The notes beneath the pieces were generated by a model that did no database searches, was not told the DNA's origin, and saw only the letters and a list, made by a program, of their open reading frames with translations. A stretch of 25,677 bases of DNA from Schoenoplectus triqueter (taxonomy: Eukaryota > Streptophyta > Magnoliopsida > Poales > Cyperaceae): contig CAXKVV010001913.1 in NCBI GenBank assembly GCA_964058805.1, forward strand, positions 1 through 25,677, read 5' to 3'. Shown here in pieces: positions 9,548-19,718 of the stretch. The number at the start of each line of letters is the position of its first letter. The stretch's first letter is position 1. The position numbers and the translations under genes were made by a program.

Positions 9548-10029
9548 TCTTGTGGAGAAAATAATTATATTTTCAGTTTAAAGAGGGGGGGGGGGCATCC
9601 ATTTATTAAAAGTAGTTGAAACAAAACAAGAGAAGAATGAATCTGACAGAGAGAAAGCAAACTAACCGGGGGTGATGGGATTCAAAGGTACCTTACCTAT
9701 GTCTATGTGTGATCATATCATAATATGAATGCATGATAATTGATACATGCAGTGCAAGTGGTCGGTTTCCAGCTGTGACCGAGTTTGACATCTAATTTTT
9801 GTTCCTTCTCTGCTTTCCGTGTGGTCCAGATGGACCAGATCCAATGATCCAATCCAATTCGGTTTCATATCGAAAGAAAGGATGTCCTATTTGATCTGAT
9901 CTGATCTCTACCTTAATACGGAATATGCAATACGGATACATATTTTAGCTAATTTTGTCCTTATTTCTTTTTATAGGAAATATTTTGATCACCTTAGTTC
10001 TGTCTCATCATTGTTATATATAGAGAGCA
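9548..10029. other. intergenic
   Basis: No gene recognised. It holds a G11 run at 9585-9595 and a short ATCTGATCTGATCT triplication near 9893-9907. It is less A+T-rich than its neighbours but has no sustained frame. Confidence 0.5.
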
Positions 10030-10431
10030 AAAGATATCGTAAATTTAAACTCACAAACGTCTTCTCTGAGTTTAAGTCAAAAATTATATTAAATTATCTT
10101 TAAATTTTAATTTGTCATACTTATTTAATTCTTTATATAAAAATCTTATAGGATACAAAAATTTGAAGTATTTTGAGTTTTTGATGTTATGATTTTTAAT
10201 ATTTGAAAATTAGCTCTTAAAATAATAATAAAATATTTAATGTTTGAACATCTTTTTAAAAATTAAAAACGGTAACTTAAAAAGCTCAAAACACTTTAAA
10301 TTTCTGCATCTCATAAGATTTTCATATAAAAAATCTATAAGCATGATAAATTAAAATTTAGAGATAATTTAATATATATTTTAAGTTAAATTCATTAAAA
10401 ACTTCTGTAAGATTAACCTCATGATATCTTT
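10030..10431. mobile_element. 402-bp inverted-repeat MITE-like element
   Basis: The ends read AAAGATATCGT and, inverted, AAAGATATCAT. The arms (about 190 bp each) share in order AAATTATCTTTAAATTTTAA versus AAATTATCTCTAAATTTTAA, AAAATCTTATAGGAT versus AAAATCTTATGAGAT, and AAGTATTTTGAG versus AAGTGTTTTGAG. No unambiguous target duplication was seen. There is no coding content. Confidence 0.7.
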
Positions 10432-10577
10432 ACTATATAGCTTCTTTAAACCACATTAGACGGAGTCATTTCATGAGATCATATAAGCAAGTGTTCTTTA
10501 TTGTTTCTTTTTTGCTCCTTACAATGTACCTTATTCCTATCCAAAGAGATCCTCCAAAACATATATATATATATATA

Positions 10578-10977
10578 GAGTGAGGCTATGGTGCTTCGCG
10601 AAGAACAAAACCTCCCGTGCTTCGCGTCCGTATCTCGAATTTGAAAGTTCATACGCCCGATCCAAACCGTTGAACATGATCTTCATATTGAACTATCTTT
10701 GGAGATCAAAATTTATATTTTTTTGAATTTTTTTGCTATTTTTTAGATGGGTACAAAATCGCTAGTTTTGGATGGTGCAGAAATCGTTAGATCAGCAAAT
10801 TTTATACTCATTTAAAAAATAGCAAAAAAATTCAAAAAAATATAAAATTTGATCTCCAAAGATATTTCAATATGAAGATCATGTTCAACGGTTTGGATCG
10901 AGCGTATGAACTTTCAAATTCGAGATACGGACGCGAAGCACGGGAGGTTTTGTGCTTCGCGAAGCACCATAGCCTCA

Positions 10978-10980
<3 letters not shown>
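10578..10980. mobile_element. 403-bp foldback MITE in (TA)n, copy 2
   Basis: Same length as copy 1 and differing by only about five bases by eye, mostly C/T or G/A at CpG positions plus one C/A in the left terminal palindrome. It is flanked by (TA)n on the left (10562-10577) and a long (TA)n on the right (10981-11017). The near-identity indicates recent, shared activity. Confidence 0.9.

Positions 10981-11017
<37 letters not shown>
10981..11017. repeat. (TA)n microsatellite, about 18 units
   Basis: Uninterrupted TA tract abutting the right end of foldback copy 2. Confidence 0.95.
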
Positions 11018-11021
<4 letters not shown>

Positions 11022-11749
11022 ATGGATTTTGTCTCTTTTTTCTAGCATTTTCCGGTAACTGAATTTCCCATGCACTTGTTAATCTTGTAAAATTATTAAT
11101 TCTCAACTAATATGAAATTTATGTACATTTGATCCGTACTGTTTTGCACGCACCTGTACTTGATAGATATTGATAAAAAGAGATGACACTATTTGACATA
11201 TAATAATTTATGTATTCTTATTATATTAAGCCATTTTTCAGAAACCATTTAAAAATAAATACATTTTCAAAATGATAAGAAAAATATTATGAGGGTTCCA
11301 ATGTCTAAAAATCAATTAATCATAATTAAGTAAATTCTTTTATTTTATTTGCATTTGATTTACTAAAATATGAGCTTTAAATATTATGAAATATTACGAG
11401 TATACATCTATCATAATAATAAATAAAATCAACAGTTTTGATTCAAAATTAGAGTGTCCAACTTTTAAATATAAATTAAAAAGTAAGTTGGTAACATCTT
11501 GACTCACCAGAGTTCTGATATTGAAATTCAATTTTTTATTTTTAAAAAAAATAAAAATAAAAAATATTAGATTTTAGTTTGATGATTTTTTTCATGCACC
11601 TAACTGGTCCAAAAAATAATCCCAACGAACTCATCCGATTTTTTTTTTTTGGACCCGCCTCTTTTCTTCTTCTTCTATTGCGTTGCACAACGGGACCTAT
11701 AAATTCTTCGAACCATGTTTGTTTGTTCTGTTTAGAAACGGGGTTCAGA
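11018..11749. other. intergenic
   Basis: No gene or element boundary recognised. An ATG frame at 11579-11821 runs across the CACTA element boundary at 11750 and has poly-Phe and low-complexity content, so it is not taken as a gene. Confidence 0.5.
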
Positions 11750-12198
11750 CACTACAATAAAAATGACCTTAAACAATATAATTTTAATAACAGTTATAAA
11801 TTAATTCTATTATTAAAATGACTCAGTGGTATTATTGAAATATTAATAACTTATTTAATAATAATTTTTAATAAATAAACATTGTTTAAATAGACCAAAG
11901 AACAACAAAAAACTACACACTTATTTAACAATGATTTTTTAAGAAACTATTGTTAAATACAATATTTAGCAACTGTTCTTTAATGGAACCGTTGTCAAAA
12001 TTGTGTGTGGATTATTTATTTATTTATTACTATATTTGGCAATTGTTCCTTAAAAGAATCATTGTTGAATGAGTGTGTTGATATTTCATATATTTTTATT
12101 ACTTAAAACCTTTCATAACACCCCTTAATAACGGTTGAATAACTATTATTAAATTTATCAAAAACGACGTTGCTAAATAGATTTTTTTTATCGTAGTG
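11750..12198. mobile_element. 449-bp non-autonomous CACTA-type element
   Basis: The left end is CACTACAATAAAAA and the right end, inverted, is CACTACGATAAAAA: 13 of 14 bases match and both start with the CACTA signature of En/Spm elements. The subterminal zones hold repeated, partly inverted words such as AACAATGATTTTTTAAG, GCAACTGTTCTTTAA, GCAATTGTTCCTTAA and GTTGCTAAATAG, the expected clustered transposase-binding repeats. The three flanking bases (AGA left, TGA right) do not match exactly, so the 3-bp TSD has decayed or is absent. There is no transposase inside. Confidence 0.8.
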
Positions 12199-13750
12199 TG
12201 AGAGGTAGTGGCTTTCTGATAGAGGCAACCACACACACTTACCCACAACTTTGAACTTCCCATGCTGATACTCATTTCAGATTTGTGGATCTATTGCATC
12301 ATTTCAGAAGTATGAATTATTTATTCGAGAAAAGTATTTTATTACACAAGAAAATTAGTCACAAAAATATGAATTTATTGTGTAAAATTTACTAATGATG
12401 ATATTTATTAAAATTACACAAATTGCAAAATTAGACGTTTATCCTAATCATGAAAATTGATGCCAACAGCATTATAAAAAGTTATGAACTTTTACATCTT
12501 TTAATATTTGGTACAAAAATATCATTATTTGAAAACAACAAGAATAAAAAGAAGAACGACGACAATTTTCTATTGCAATTTAGAAATAATAATCCCACAC
12601 AAAAAAATATTACCTGCTAAAAAGTTGACATTGTAGCATAAATTATAAAGTGACATTGTACTCTTTATATGAGAAAAAACAACTTCTGATTATTTATTTA
12701 TTTTAACATTCCGTGAAAAATATTTTTTTATTAATAAAAAATGTTGGAGCTCTCCTCGTAATCATATTATATATCTAGTATTCTGAGAAACAAAACTATA
12801 TAAATAAATTAATTATCAATCTTAGTTTACACTTATTCATTATATGCTCTTCATGCATTACATTTCATTTAACCGATATACAAGTATATTGTAGTATATA
12901 TCTATACCTGTTTGTCGTACTGTATAGTGTACATAGCATACGCTCTCTAGGTGGTAATTAAGGTGGATGCGTTAGATGGAAAGAGACATGTCAACTTCAG
13001 ATTGGAGACACCACAAAACATTAAACTCATCAATAATTTCTTTTATACTGTGCCCATTTCAACGTGTCGAGTGTTGACTTTCTGCTTTTTACATATATTT
13101 TGCACACACACAGTTCAACCAATCTACGCACATACACAGTACACGGATGCTACATGTGTCCTGTGGCCCAAGATATATTGGTTCCAAATCCCAATGCAAA
13201 ATTAATTATTAATTTGGAGACCCACATTATTATCACTATGTAATAACTGATGATATTTCCATGGTGGAAGAGTAAAAAAAAAATTACACATAGTATTACT
13301 AACAAATTTTAATTAAACAAAAAATCAGAGCGACTGAATAAACTAGCTTAAGACAAAATAAAACATAAAAAATAATTACTAACGTATTTAAATTTTGAAA
13401 TGTTACCAAAACATTTAAAATAAAAAATAAATAACACGAATTAAACACAGGACATTTTAATTTGGATTAGAATACTCATAGATTGTGCACTAGAATATTT
13501 AAACTGGATATATAATATACCATGCAAATAATAATAGAGCATATAAATCCAATAATTTACCAAACAAACAAGATATAAACAAAGACATGTATTGATCCGG
13601 GGCTCCTTACACTGCCACCAGCTCAACGAAACATGGGCTAGCAAGTCGGTTAGAGTCTTGACATTGTCAAAAGTTGATCAGTGCACTGGCACCATCCACT
13701 GAACCATTGTTAAATTCCAACTTCCACGAAACCGAGGAGCCACGTGGAGT
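12199..13750. other. intergenic
   Basis: No supported gene. Short frames at 12951-13205 and 13441-13644 (minus) lack homology cues, splice partners or promoter context. A perfect palindromic G-box (CCACGTGG) lies at 13740-13747, just left of the next element, with no gene beside it. Confidence 0.5.
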
Positions 13751-13759
13751 CACGGATGG

Positions 13760-14905
13760 CCGATTTTTTTTTTGGTAATTAAAATAATTAAAAATCATAA
13801 TTTGATAAGATTTTTTTATAAATTAAATTAATTAGTGTGGATCTAGTTTGAAATCTAGCCTCGACTTTTGGACCGAGCTTCAAACTCGGCCTTGAGTTTT
13901 TTTAATAAATTTTGTATGTTTTGATTAATTATTTATTTATTATTTTTATAGTTTATTTAGTTATTTTAGTATGTTTAATTATTTATTAAATAATTTAGAA
14001 AATAATTAGAAATATGATATTATTGTGTTTAATAGTTTGTTAAATATAATATTATTGTGTTTCAATAATATATAGTTTAGAAAATCATAAAAATAATAAA
14101 CTAGAATAAATAGATATATTTATACATATTTATTAATAATTTATTTAGTTATTTATCATATTTAATTATTTATTCAATGATTTAGTTTGTTTTAAATTGA
14201 TTGTTGAATTTTTATAATATTTAATTTATCTGACGCTCCCGATCGAACAAACGGAGATTAGATCGGAAGATAAAATTGAAATCCGAACACCTCATTTTCG
14301 AACAGTCATAACTTTTTATAGGAAAGTGCTATGCGACCATGAAAAACTCACAACTAGATCTACATGGTTAATCGCTTACGCCATTATAACCATTTTCAAG
14401 GCCAAAAAACCTCGTCTTCAAACTCAAAAATATATTTGAATGTTTTGGACATATATTTTTTCATCATTATTTTTTTTAGTAAATGTATGTATATATTACT
14501 CTATATGAGTAATGCTATGGTGCTTCGCGAAGTAAAAAAAAATTGTGCTTCGCGTCCGTATCTCGAATTTAAAAGTTCAAACGGCCGATCCAAACCGTTG
14601 AGCATCATCTTCATATTGAAATATTCTTGGAGATCAAATTTTATATTTTTTTGAATTTTTTTGATATTTTTTAGATGGGTACAAAGTCGCTTGTTTTGGA
14701 TGGTGCAGAAATCTTTAGATTAACAAACTTTGTACCCATCTAAAAAATATCAAAAAAATTCAAAAAAATATAAAATTTGATCTCCAAGGATATTTCAATA
14801 TAAAGATGATATTCAACGGTTTGGATCGGCTGTTTGAACTTTTAAATTCGAGATACGGACGCGAAGCACAAAAGATTTTTTGCTTCGCGAAGCACCATAG
14901 CATTA

Positions 14906-14944
<39 letters not shown>

Positions 14945-15265
14945 AGTTCATAATAAACATGCTTATTGAATACATAATAAACATGCTATTGCATACATAA
15001 TAAAAAAAAATATAAATATGTTTAATAGTATATAAACATACTATCAAAAACAATAATATCATATTTATAATTATTTTCTAAATTATTCAATAAATAATTA
15101 AACATACTAAAACAATTAATTAATTAAAATATATAAAATTTGTAAAAAATTAAAAATGGGACCGAGTTTGAAACTCGATCCAGTGATCTGAGACCGAGTT
15201 TCGAACTAGGTCCTAAAAAAATCTTACAAAATCCCTATTTTTAATTATTTTAACTAAAAATTCTG
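13760..15265. mobile_element. 1.5-kb long-TIR element with 9-bp TSD (MULE-type), host of a nested MITE
   Basis: CACGGATGG is duplicated at 13751-13759 and 15266-15274. The ends are CCGATTTTTT... and, inverted, CAGAATTTTT..., converging on AAAATAATTAAAAAT. Inverted similarity continues about 240-280 bp inward (13760-14042 against about 15022-15265), including AAACTCGG and AGTATGTTTAATTATTTATT words. A 9-bp duplication with long TIRs fits a non-autonomous Mutator-like element. Unique internal DNA (about 14228-14440, CTGACGCTCCCGATCG onward) is less A+T-rich and may be captured. Foldback copy 3 lies inside. No transposase. Confidence 0.75.
14507..14908. mobile_element. 402-bp foldback MITE, copy 3 (diverged)
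   Basis: It begins GAGTAATGCTATGGTGCTTC and ends with the inverse GCATTACTC. It has the same internal order as copies 1 and 2 but is clearly older and has a different outer TIR (GAGTAATG for GAGTGAGG). Left flank CTATAT, right flank (CT)n then (TA)n. It is nested within the 13760-15265 element. A frame running into it on the plus strand (14364-14654) is incidental. Confidence 0.85.
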
Positions 15266-15473
15266 CACGGATGGGAATATGCCCACTTTTGACTCAAAAT
15301 AAATTCACAAATAATTTTTGTATTTGTATGTTTTTTCAATAAAAAATAAAAATATATATTTATAGATGGAATAATTATAATGTTATGTCATGATAATATT
15401 GACATATAAATTTGCTAGATATATTTTTTCTATCTTTGACCCCTTCAACTATATTTTATGGTGTACAACTATT

Positions 15474-15476
<3 letters not shown>

Positions 15477-15517
<41 letters not shown>
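15477..15517. repeat. (TA)n microsatellite, about 20 units
   Basis: Uninterrupted TA tract with no foldback element beside it. Confidence 0.95.
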
Positions 15518-15524
<7 letters not shown>

Positions 15525-16134
15525 ATTGAAATTAATTAATGTCATTATATATTTAAAATACATTTCTTGTTGAGATAAAGATGGAGATCAAATTATCTAA
15601 CTTTATATGTTCATGATGGATATAAGAATTTTGAATCTAATATTGATCTCATCCAATCCCGGCCCTTCTAAAATAACTAATTTGTAGTTATTAAGTACGT
15701 ATAGAAAGACCATTTTGTGTTGTCTAAATTCTAAAGAAAATGTCCTAATCAGTTCTCGTTTAGACTTTAGACGTTGTTTTTGTTAATTCATTGTTCAATA
15801 ATAGATCCAGATAAGCAGTGCAAATTTGTGCACAAACAAGTCCGAACTACCATAAAGCAAGAGGCCAATTACATGATTCGTGAGAAAGAATTAAATAACT
15901 TTCTTTTTATACGTAATTAATGACAGTATTTTTTTATCCTATTGATATTTTAAACATTCAAATATTAAGATGAAATGTTCGATTATTAGTTTGAACTTGT
16001 AATTTAAGGTTCTAGATAGGACGCTATAACATTGTTACAACATATATGATACTTCATGTATTTTGTTTAAAAACTGATATGTAGTTTGATATTGGAAAAT
16101 TTTATATAATAAATACGACATAGTTTATAGTTTG
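15518..16134. other. intergenic
   Basis: No gene, RNA gene or transposon boundary recognised in this A+T-rich stretch. Confidence 0.5.
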
Positions 16135-16608
16135 CTAGCTATATACCCGCGCGTTGCAGCAGAATTTTTTATTTAAACATTAAAATATTATAAGATAAAA
16201 AATTCATATTTATCTAATATTAAATTATAAATTCACCAAATTATAGAGAAAACATATAATAAAGACTATATTTAATCTTGGATGAGATCTTTGCACAATA
16301 TGAGTTAATGATTCATGATTTTTATGGAAAAAAAATAAATTACTCTAACATATATTATCACCATTAATTCCTTACCAAATATGCACAAAGTTGCTAAATA
16401 AAAAACAAAAATTATGGAAATAATAGTATATAAGGGAAAGAAATGGAGAGAAAGAGGGGATCAATGGACGCGATCACATACGTTCGATCAACCAACAATA
16501 AATATTATCCGTCTAATTGAGGGATAAAATGGGTATAATAAAAATTTACAATGACAAAAAATTGACCCTCCAATTCTTAGATGCTTTATATAATAGTATA
16601 GATATAGA
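16135..16608 (-). mobile_element. 474-bp Helitron-like non-autonomous element
   Basis: Read on the minus strand, it starts TCTATATCTATACTATTATA, typical of plant Helitron 5' ends, preceded by A. It ends GCTGCAACGCGCGGGTATAT then AGCTAG, i.e. a GC-rich 3' hairpin remnant a few bases before CTAG (CTRR). The left hairpin arm is degraded (CTGCTG where CCGCGC would pair with GCGCGG). The base after CTAG is C, not the expected T. There are no terminal inverted repeats or target duplication, as expected for Helitrons, and no Rep/helicase, so it depends on another element. Confidence 0.65.
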
Positions 16609-17286
16609 TAATTTGACGATATAATTTGATTTTTAAACTGGCATTTTGATGTTACCGTTGTAGTTCTTGTTAAAATATCAATCATTTTTTATTTACATGT
16701 TACTTGTTTTCTATAGTATTTTATATATGTTGAAAATTAGTAGAATAAAAAAAAATCTTAAAGATCAGGTTCAAAAATCAATTTACTTTTTAATTTATAT
16801 TTAATAATTTGACACTTAAATTTGAAATCCAGCCCTTTTATTTATTTTCATGGTAGATGTACGCTCATCAAATAATAACAAAATGAATGAATCTGTTAAC
16901 TATGATTGTTTAATTATTATGGTCCAATTATCCAAACGAACGATATATGGTTACTTGTGAATTTCATACTCCCAAAATAAATTTAAAATCTAACCTACCA
17001 GGTTTCCCTCGATAGATTGTTCATTAATTTTTATAGACTCCATTAATTAAACATTAACCATTTTATAGAAGTTTATTCTAACAATATTTATAGACCAAAG
17101 TCACCGATCTTACAATGATACAAATGAACTGAAATTGCTGTCCATTCTAGCGGTCGTAAAATCACAAACAATGCAAACTTATTAACTTGGGAACCAAATT
17201 AAATGCACGATATTATGCTATTTTGATCATCCTCCAGAAAGATACTTCAATGTCCGCTCTAAATCTTCCACTGCTTGAATTGTTCA
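16609..17286. other. intergenic
   Basis: No supported gene. A+T-rich, with short dispersed open frames only. Confidence 0.5.
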
Positions 17287-17430
17287 TTCTTCCAATTCCC
17301 TTAACTTCTCCCTCCTCCCTTGCCTGAAATCATGGTGATCAATGGCTCTCTGATTTAAGACTAGAAAATGAAAGTGAAGCTGTAGCAGATGAGAAGGACG
17401 ACGAAGGAGAAGCTAACGGAATTGGAAGAG
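17287..17430. repeat. inverted pair of 27-28 bp segments
   Basis: TTCTTCCAATTCCCTTAACT (17287 onward, to about 17313) is the imperfect reverse complement of 17404-17430, which reads AAGGAGAAGCTAACGGAATT then GGAAGAG. The spacer is about 90 bp. On the plus strand the right arm encodes KEKLTELEEQLSERF in a frame at 17389-17586; on the minus strand the left arm encodes REKLRELEE followed by a stop. Both look like coiled-coil fragments, possibly of retrotransposon gag origin, in opposite orientation. Confidence 0.4.
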
Positions 17431-18920
17431 CAGCTAAGTGAGAGATTTCGGATGGAGAAGTTGAAGGGCCCAATTGAACAAAACAACAAGAGTTTAGGGC
17501 CCATTTTGCAAGTTTCGCAATGCATCTATTTTACTGGTACGCTCTCTGATAGGAAATGCTTCCTGCAATTAAATCGAAAACAATGACAGTGATCAAACAA
17601 AAGAGATAACAGTGATCATCATGGCTCAACCCCTCTTGCGATTTTAATAATCACCTAATGCATTATTATGCATGCAGATCCAATGGAATATTTTTTTTTG
17701 TTTCTTCCCAAAAAGGTGAAGTTGACATCTCTTTTAACTTGCTTGTTCCATGTTTCTCCAATGAAGGATAAAATACCTAATGGAAGGTATACGATCCAAT
17801 TTTTGGCAATTTGTTGGGAGGCATTCCCTAATTATTAAATGGTATATGGATATGGACGCAACGCGAATGAGCGAATGCATTGGGGCCATTCCTATTTTAC
17901 CATTTTCATAAATGCATAAGCAAACATAAAATAGATTTAACAATTAATAAAAAAATAAATACAAAGGGCATGATCCTATCATTCTTGCAACTGATGTAAT
18001 GTCTAACATTTGTCGTCTTATATCAAGTCCCAAGCTCAAATTTATAACTTAGAGGGAGTTGATTTGTATTGTAGAGATGGTATTGAATTGGTTGATTTAA
18101 ACCCTCCATTTCTTTAATTCTCACTAGACTTCTTTAGTTATTTTATTTTATTTTCATTAGCTCGTACAGACTTCTTTGGGCAACAGCACAAACAAATGCA
18201 TGTGCACCGATTTCAAAAAAGGTTTTGCCCCTCACGAATTAGGCCTGCCTGAGACTGGACCACTTAACCAACTCAGTTTAGACCGGCCCAATATATAATG
18301 GGCCTTGTTGTGTAGGTGGAGCTCCATATATTTTGGGGAACTCATACTCTATAATATTCCAATTCAAACAATTGGATTTTAACACACGAATCAGATCTTA
18401 TCAGACAAGTCTAATTCCAAATTGGGTCAATCCGATTCGTTCATTTTAATCCAACTGCTCAAATTGAATAATGCTGTTCAGCACGGAATGTAATATTAAT
18501 AAAATAAAAACTTGGATGTTCTCTAGAGGAAAAATTGACAATTTTTTACACAATATCATAACTCGGTAGTTTTTACACAACACATTAGCCTTAAAATTAA
18601 GATCTAGGAAAAGATGAAAAGGCTAAAAAACAAACGCCGAGAAAGATAATGGAGCAGAAGTAATAAATTAATATATAAGGCTGAAGAAAACTAAAGTATA
18701 TCATCTCTGAATTCCAAAGTTACTTCCTCACTTCTCTCATCTCTCACCACTATTTTCTTCTTTTTTTAGCTTTTCATGTTGCATTTTCCATCCTCTTTGT
18801 ACAACTTTTTTTTTCTTTCTTTTTTTGGTATTGGTTCATAAGGGAAAAAATTACATAAATGTAGTAGCATCAAAATTGTCATGGCACAACAGCCAGAACT
18901 ACTACCACCTAACACTCCTG

Positions 18921-18923
<3 letters not shown>
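17431..18923. other. intergenic, including the 3' flank of the minus-strand gene
   Basis: No supported gene. A TATA-like core with mirrored GGCCCA/TGGGCC lies at 18285-18304. The 3' flank of the lysine-rich gene extends into the right part, but no clear AATAAA signal was found on the minus strand, so its transcript end is unknown. Confidence 0.45.
18285..18304. promoter_or_regulatory. palindromic site II pair around a TATA-like core
   Basis: GGCCCA, then ATATATAA, then TGGGCC. TGGGCC is the site II motif bound by TCP factors in promoters of plant housekeeping genes. No gene start was identified on either side, so this is a motif, not a proven promoter. Confidence 0.3.

Positions 18924-18943
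<20 letters not shown>
18924..18943. repeat. C20 homopolymer followed by A9 and (TAA)n
   Basis: Twenty C residues, then nine A and TAA repeats to about 18966. On the sense strand of the neighbouring minus-strand gene this is a G20 tract about 260 bp after the stop codon, possibly in its 3' UTR. Confidence 0.9.
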
Positions 18944-18954
<11 letters not shown>

Positions 18955-19203
18955 AATAATAATAAATCCACCTCACCTCTCACCCATGTAATATAACCTT
19001 CAGAATAAACCACAATTTTTTACAATACAAAAAACACTATTCCTCCATCTACTGGCCCCCCATCAAGCGGCACCATGAAAGTTCACTTACCAGTGACACA
19101 ACAACTAAACAAATTATCCTCTAGCAAATAAGCATTCTAGTTCTCTGCTGTTTTCACATGATGCGCACATCCCTTGCTTGTCATGGAACCATTAATGGAC
19201 CTA

Positions 19204-19718
19204 TCAAAAAGGAACCACATAGGGCAAGGCTAATGCATCGGCCGAGTCAAGCAGCACTGCCCTGTCCCATACCTGGCCCGGCCCTTGGGACAACCCAGAT
19301 TCAGTCATCTTAGAATTAGGGTTAAGGTTAGGGTTACGGTTAGGTTTTGTGCCAAAAAGCCATTCTTGATCATCATGTGGAGGCATCAGCTCCTTTTCTT
19401 CCAATTTTGGGACAGAATATACCACATTTAAGTACTTCAAATCAGGATGCAGCAGCTCTTCTTTTCTCTTCTTGGGTACCTTTGCATCAGGAACAGTGCC
19501 ATTTAACTGTGGTGCCTTCTTGATTAAAGGAACCTCTGCCTTTATGGTGTTAATGTTGGCAGGGGTATTATTGGTAGCATTGGTTCTTGGGGAACTTGAA
19601 CTAAGCTTGGTAGGAGGGAAGAGTAAGGGAGGTGGGTGATTTGAGGTTCTTCCATTCTCTGAAGGTGGAGGGTATGGTGGTAACTTTTTAGTAAATTTGG
19701 TGGGCCCCACATCAGTTT
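19204..19718 (-). CDS. coding exon 4 (residues 494-664) and stop
   Basis: The acceptor CAATTTGCAG precedes AAACTGATGTGG and the stop TGA is at 19206-19204. It carries the proline-rich segment, a KKRK cluster (576-579) and the YLNVVYSVP and DQEWLFG motifs. The NPN-rich segment (621-628) is encoded by telomere-like DNA. Confidence 0.9.

Noticed and set aside
12951..13205. 84-codon plus-strand frame as a gene
   Set aside because: Composition is unremarkable, there is no recognisable motif, no splice partner and no promoter signal.
13740..13747. Perfect G-box CCACGTGG as a promoter element
   Set aside because: No transcription unit begins nearby. The palindrome abuts a transposon target site and may be chance.
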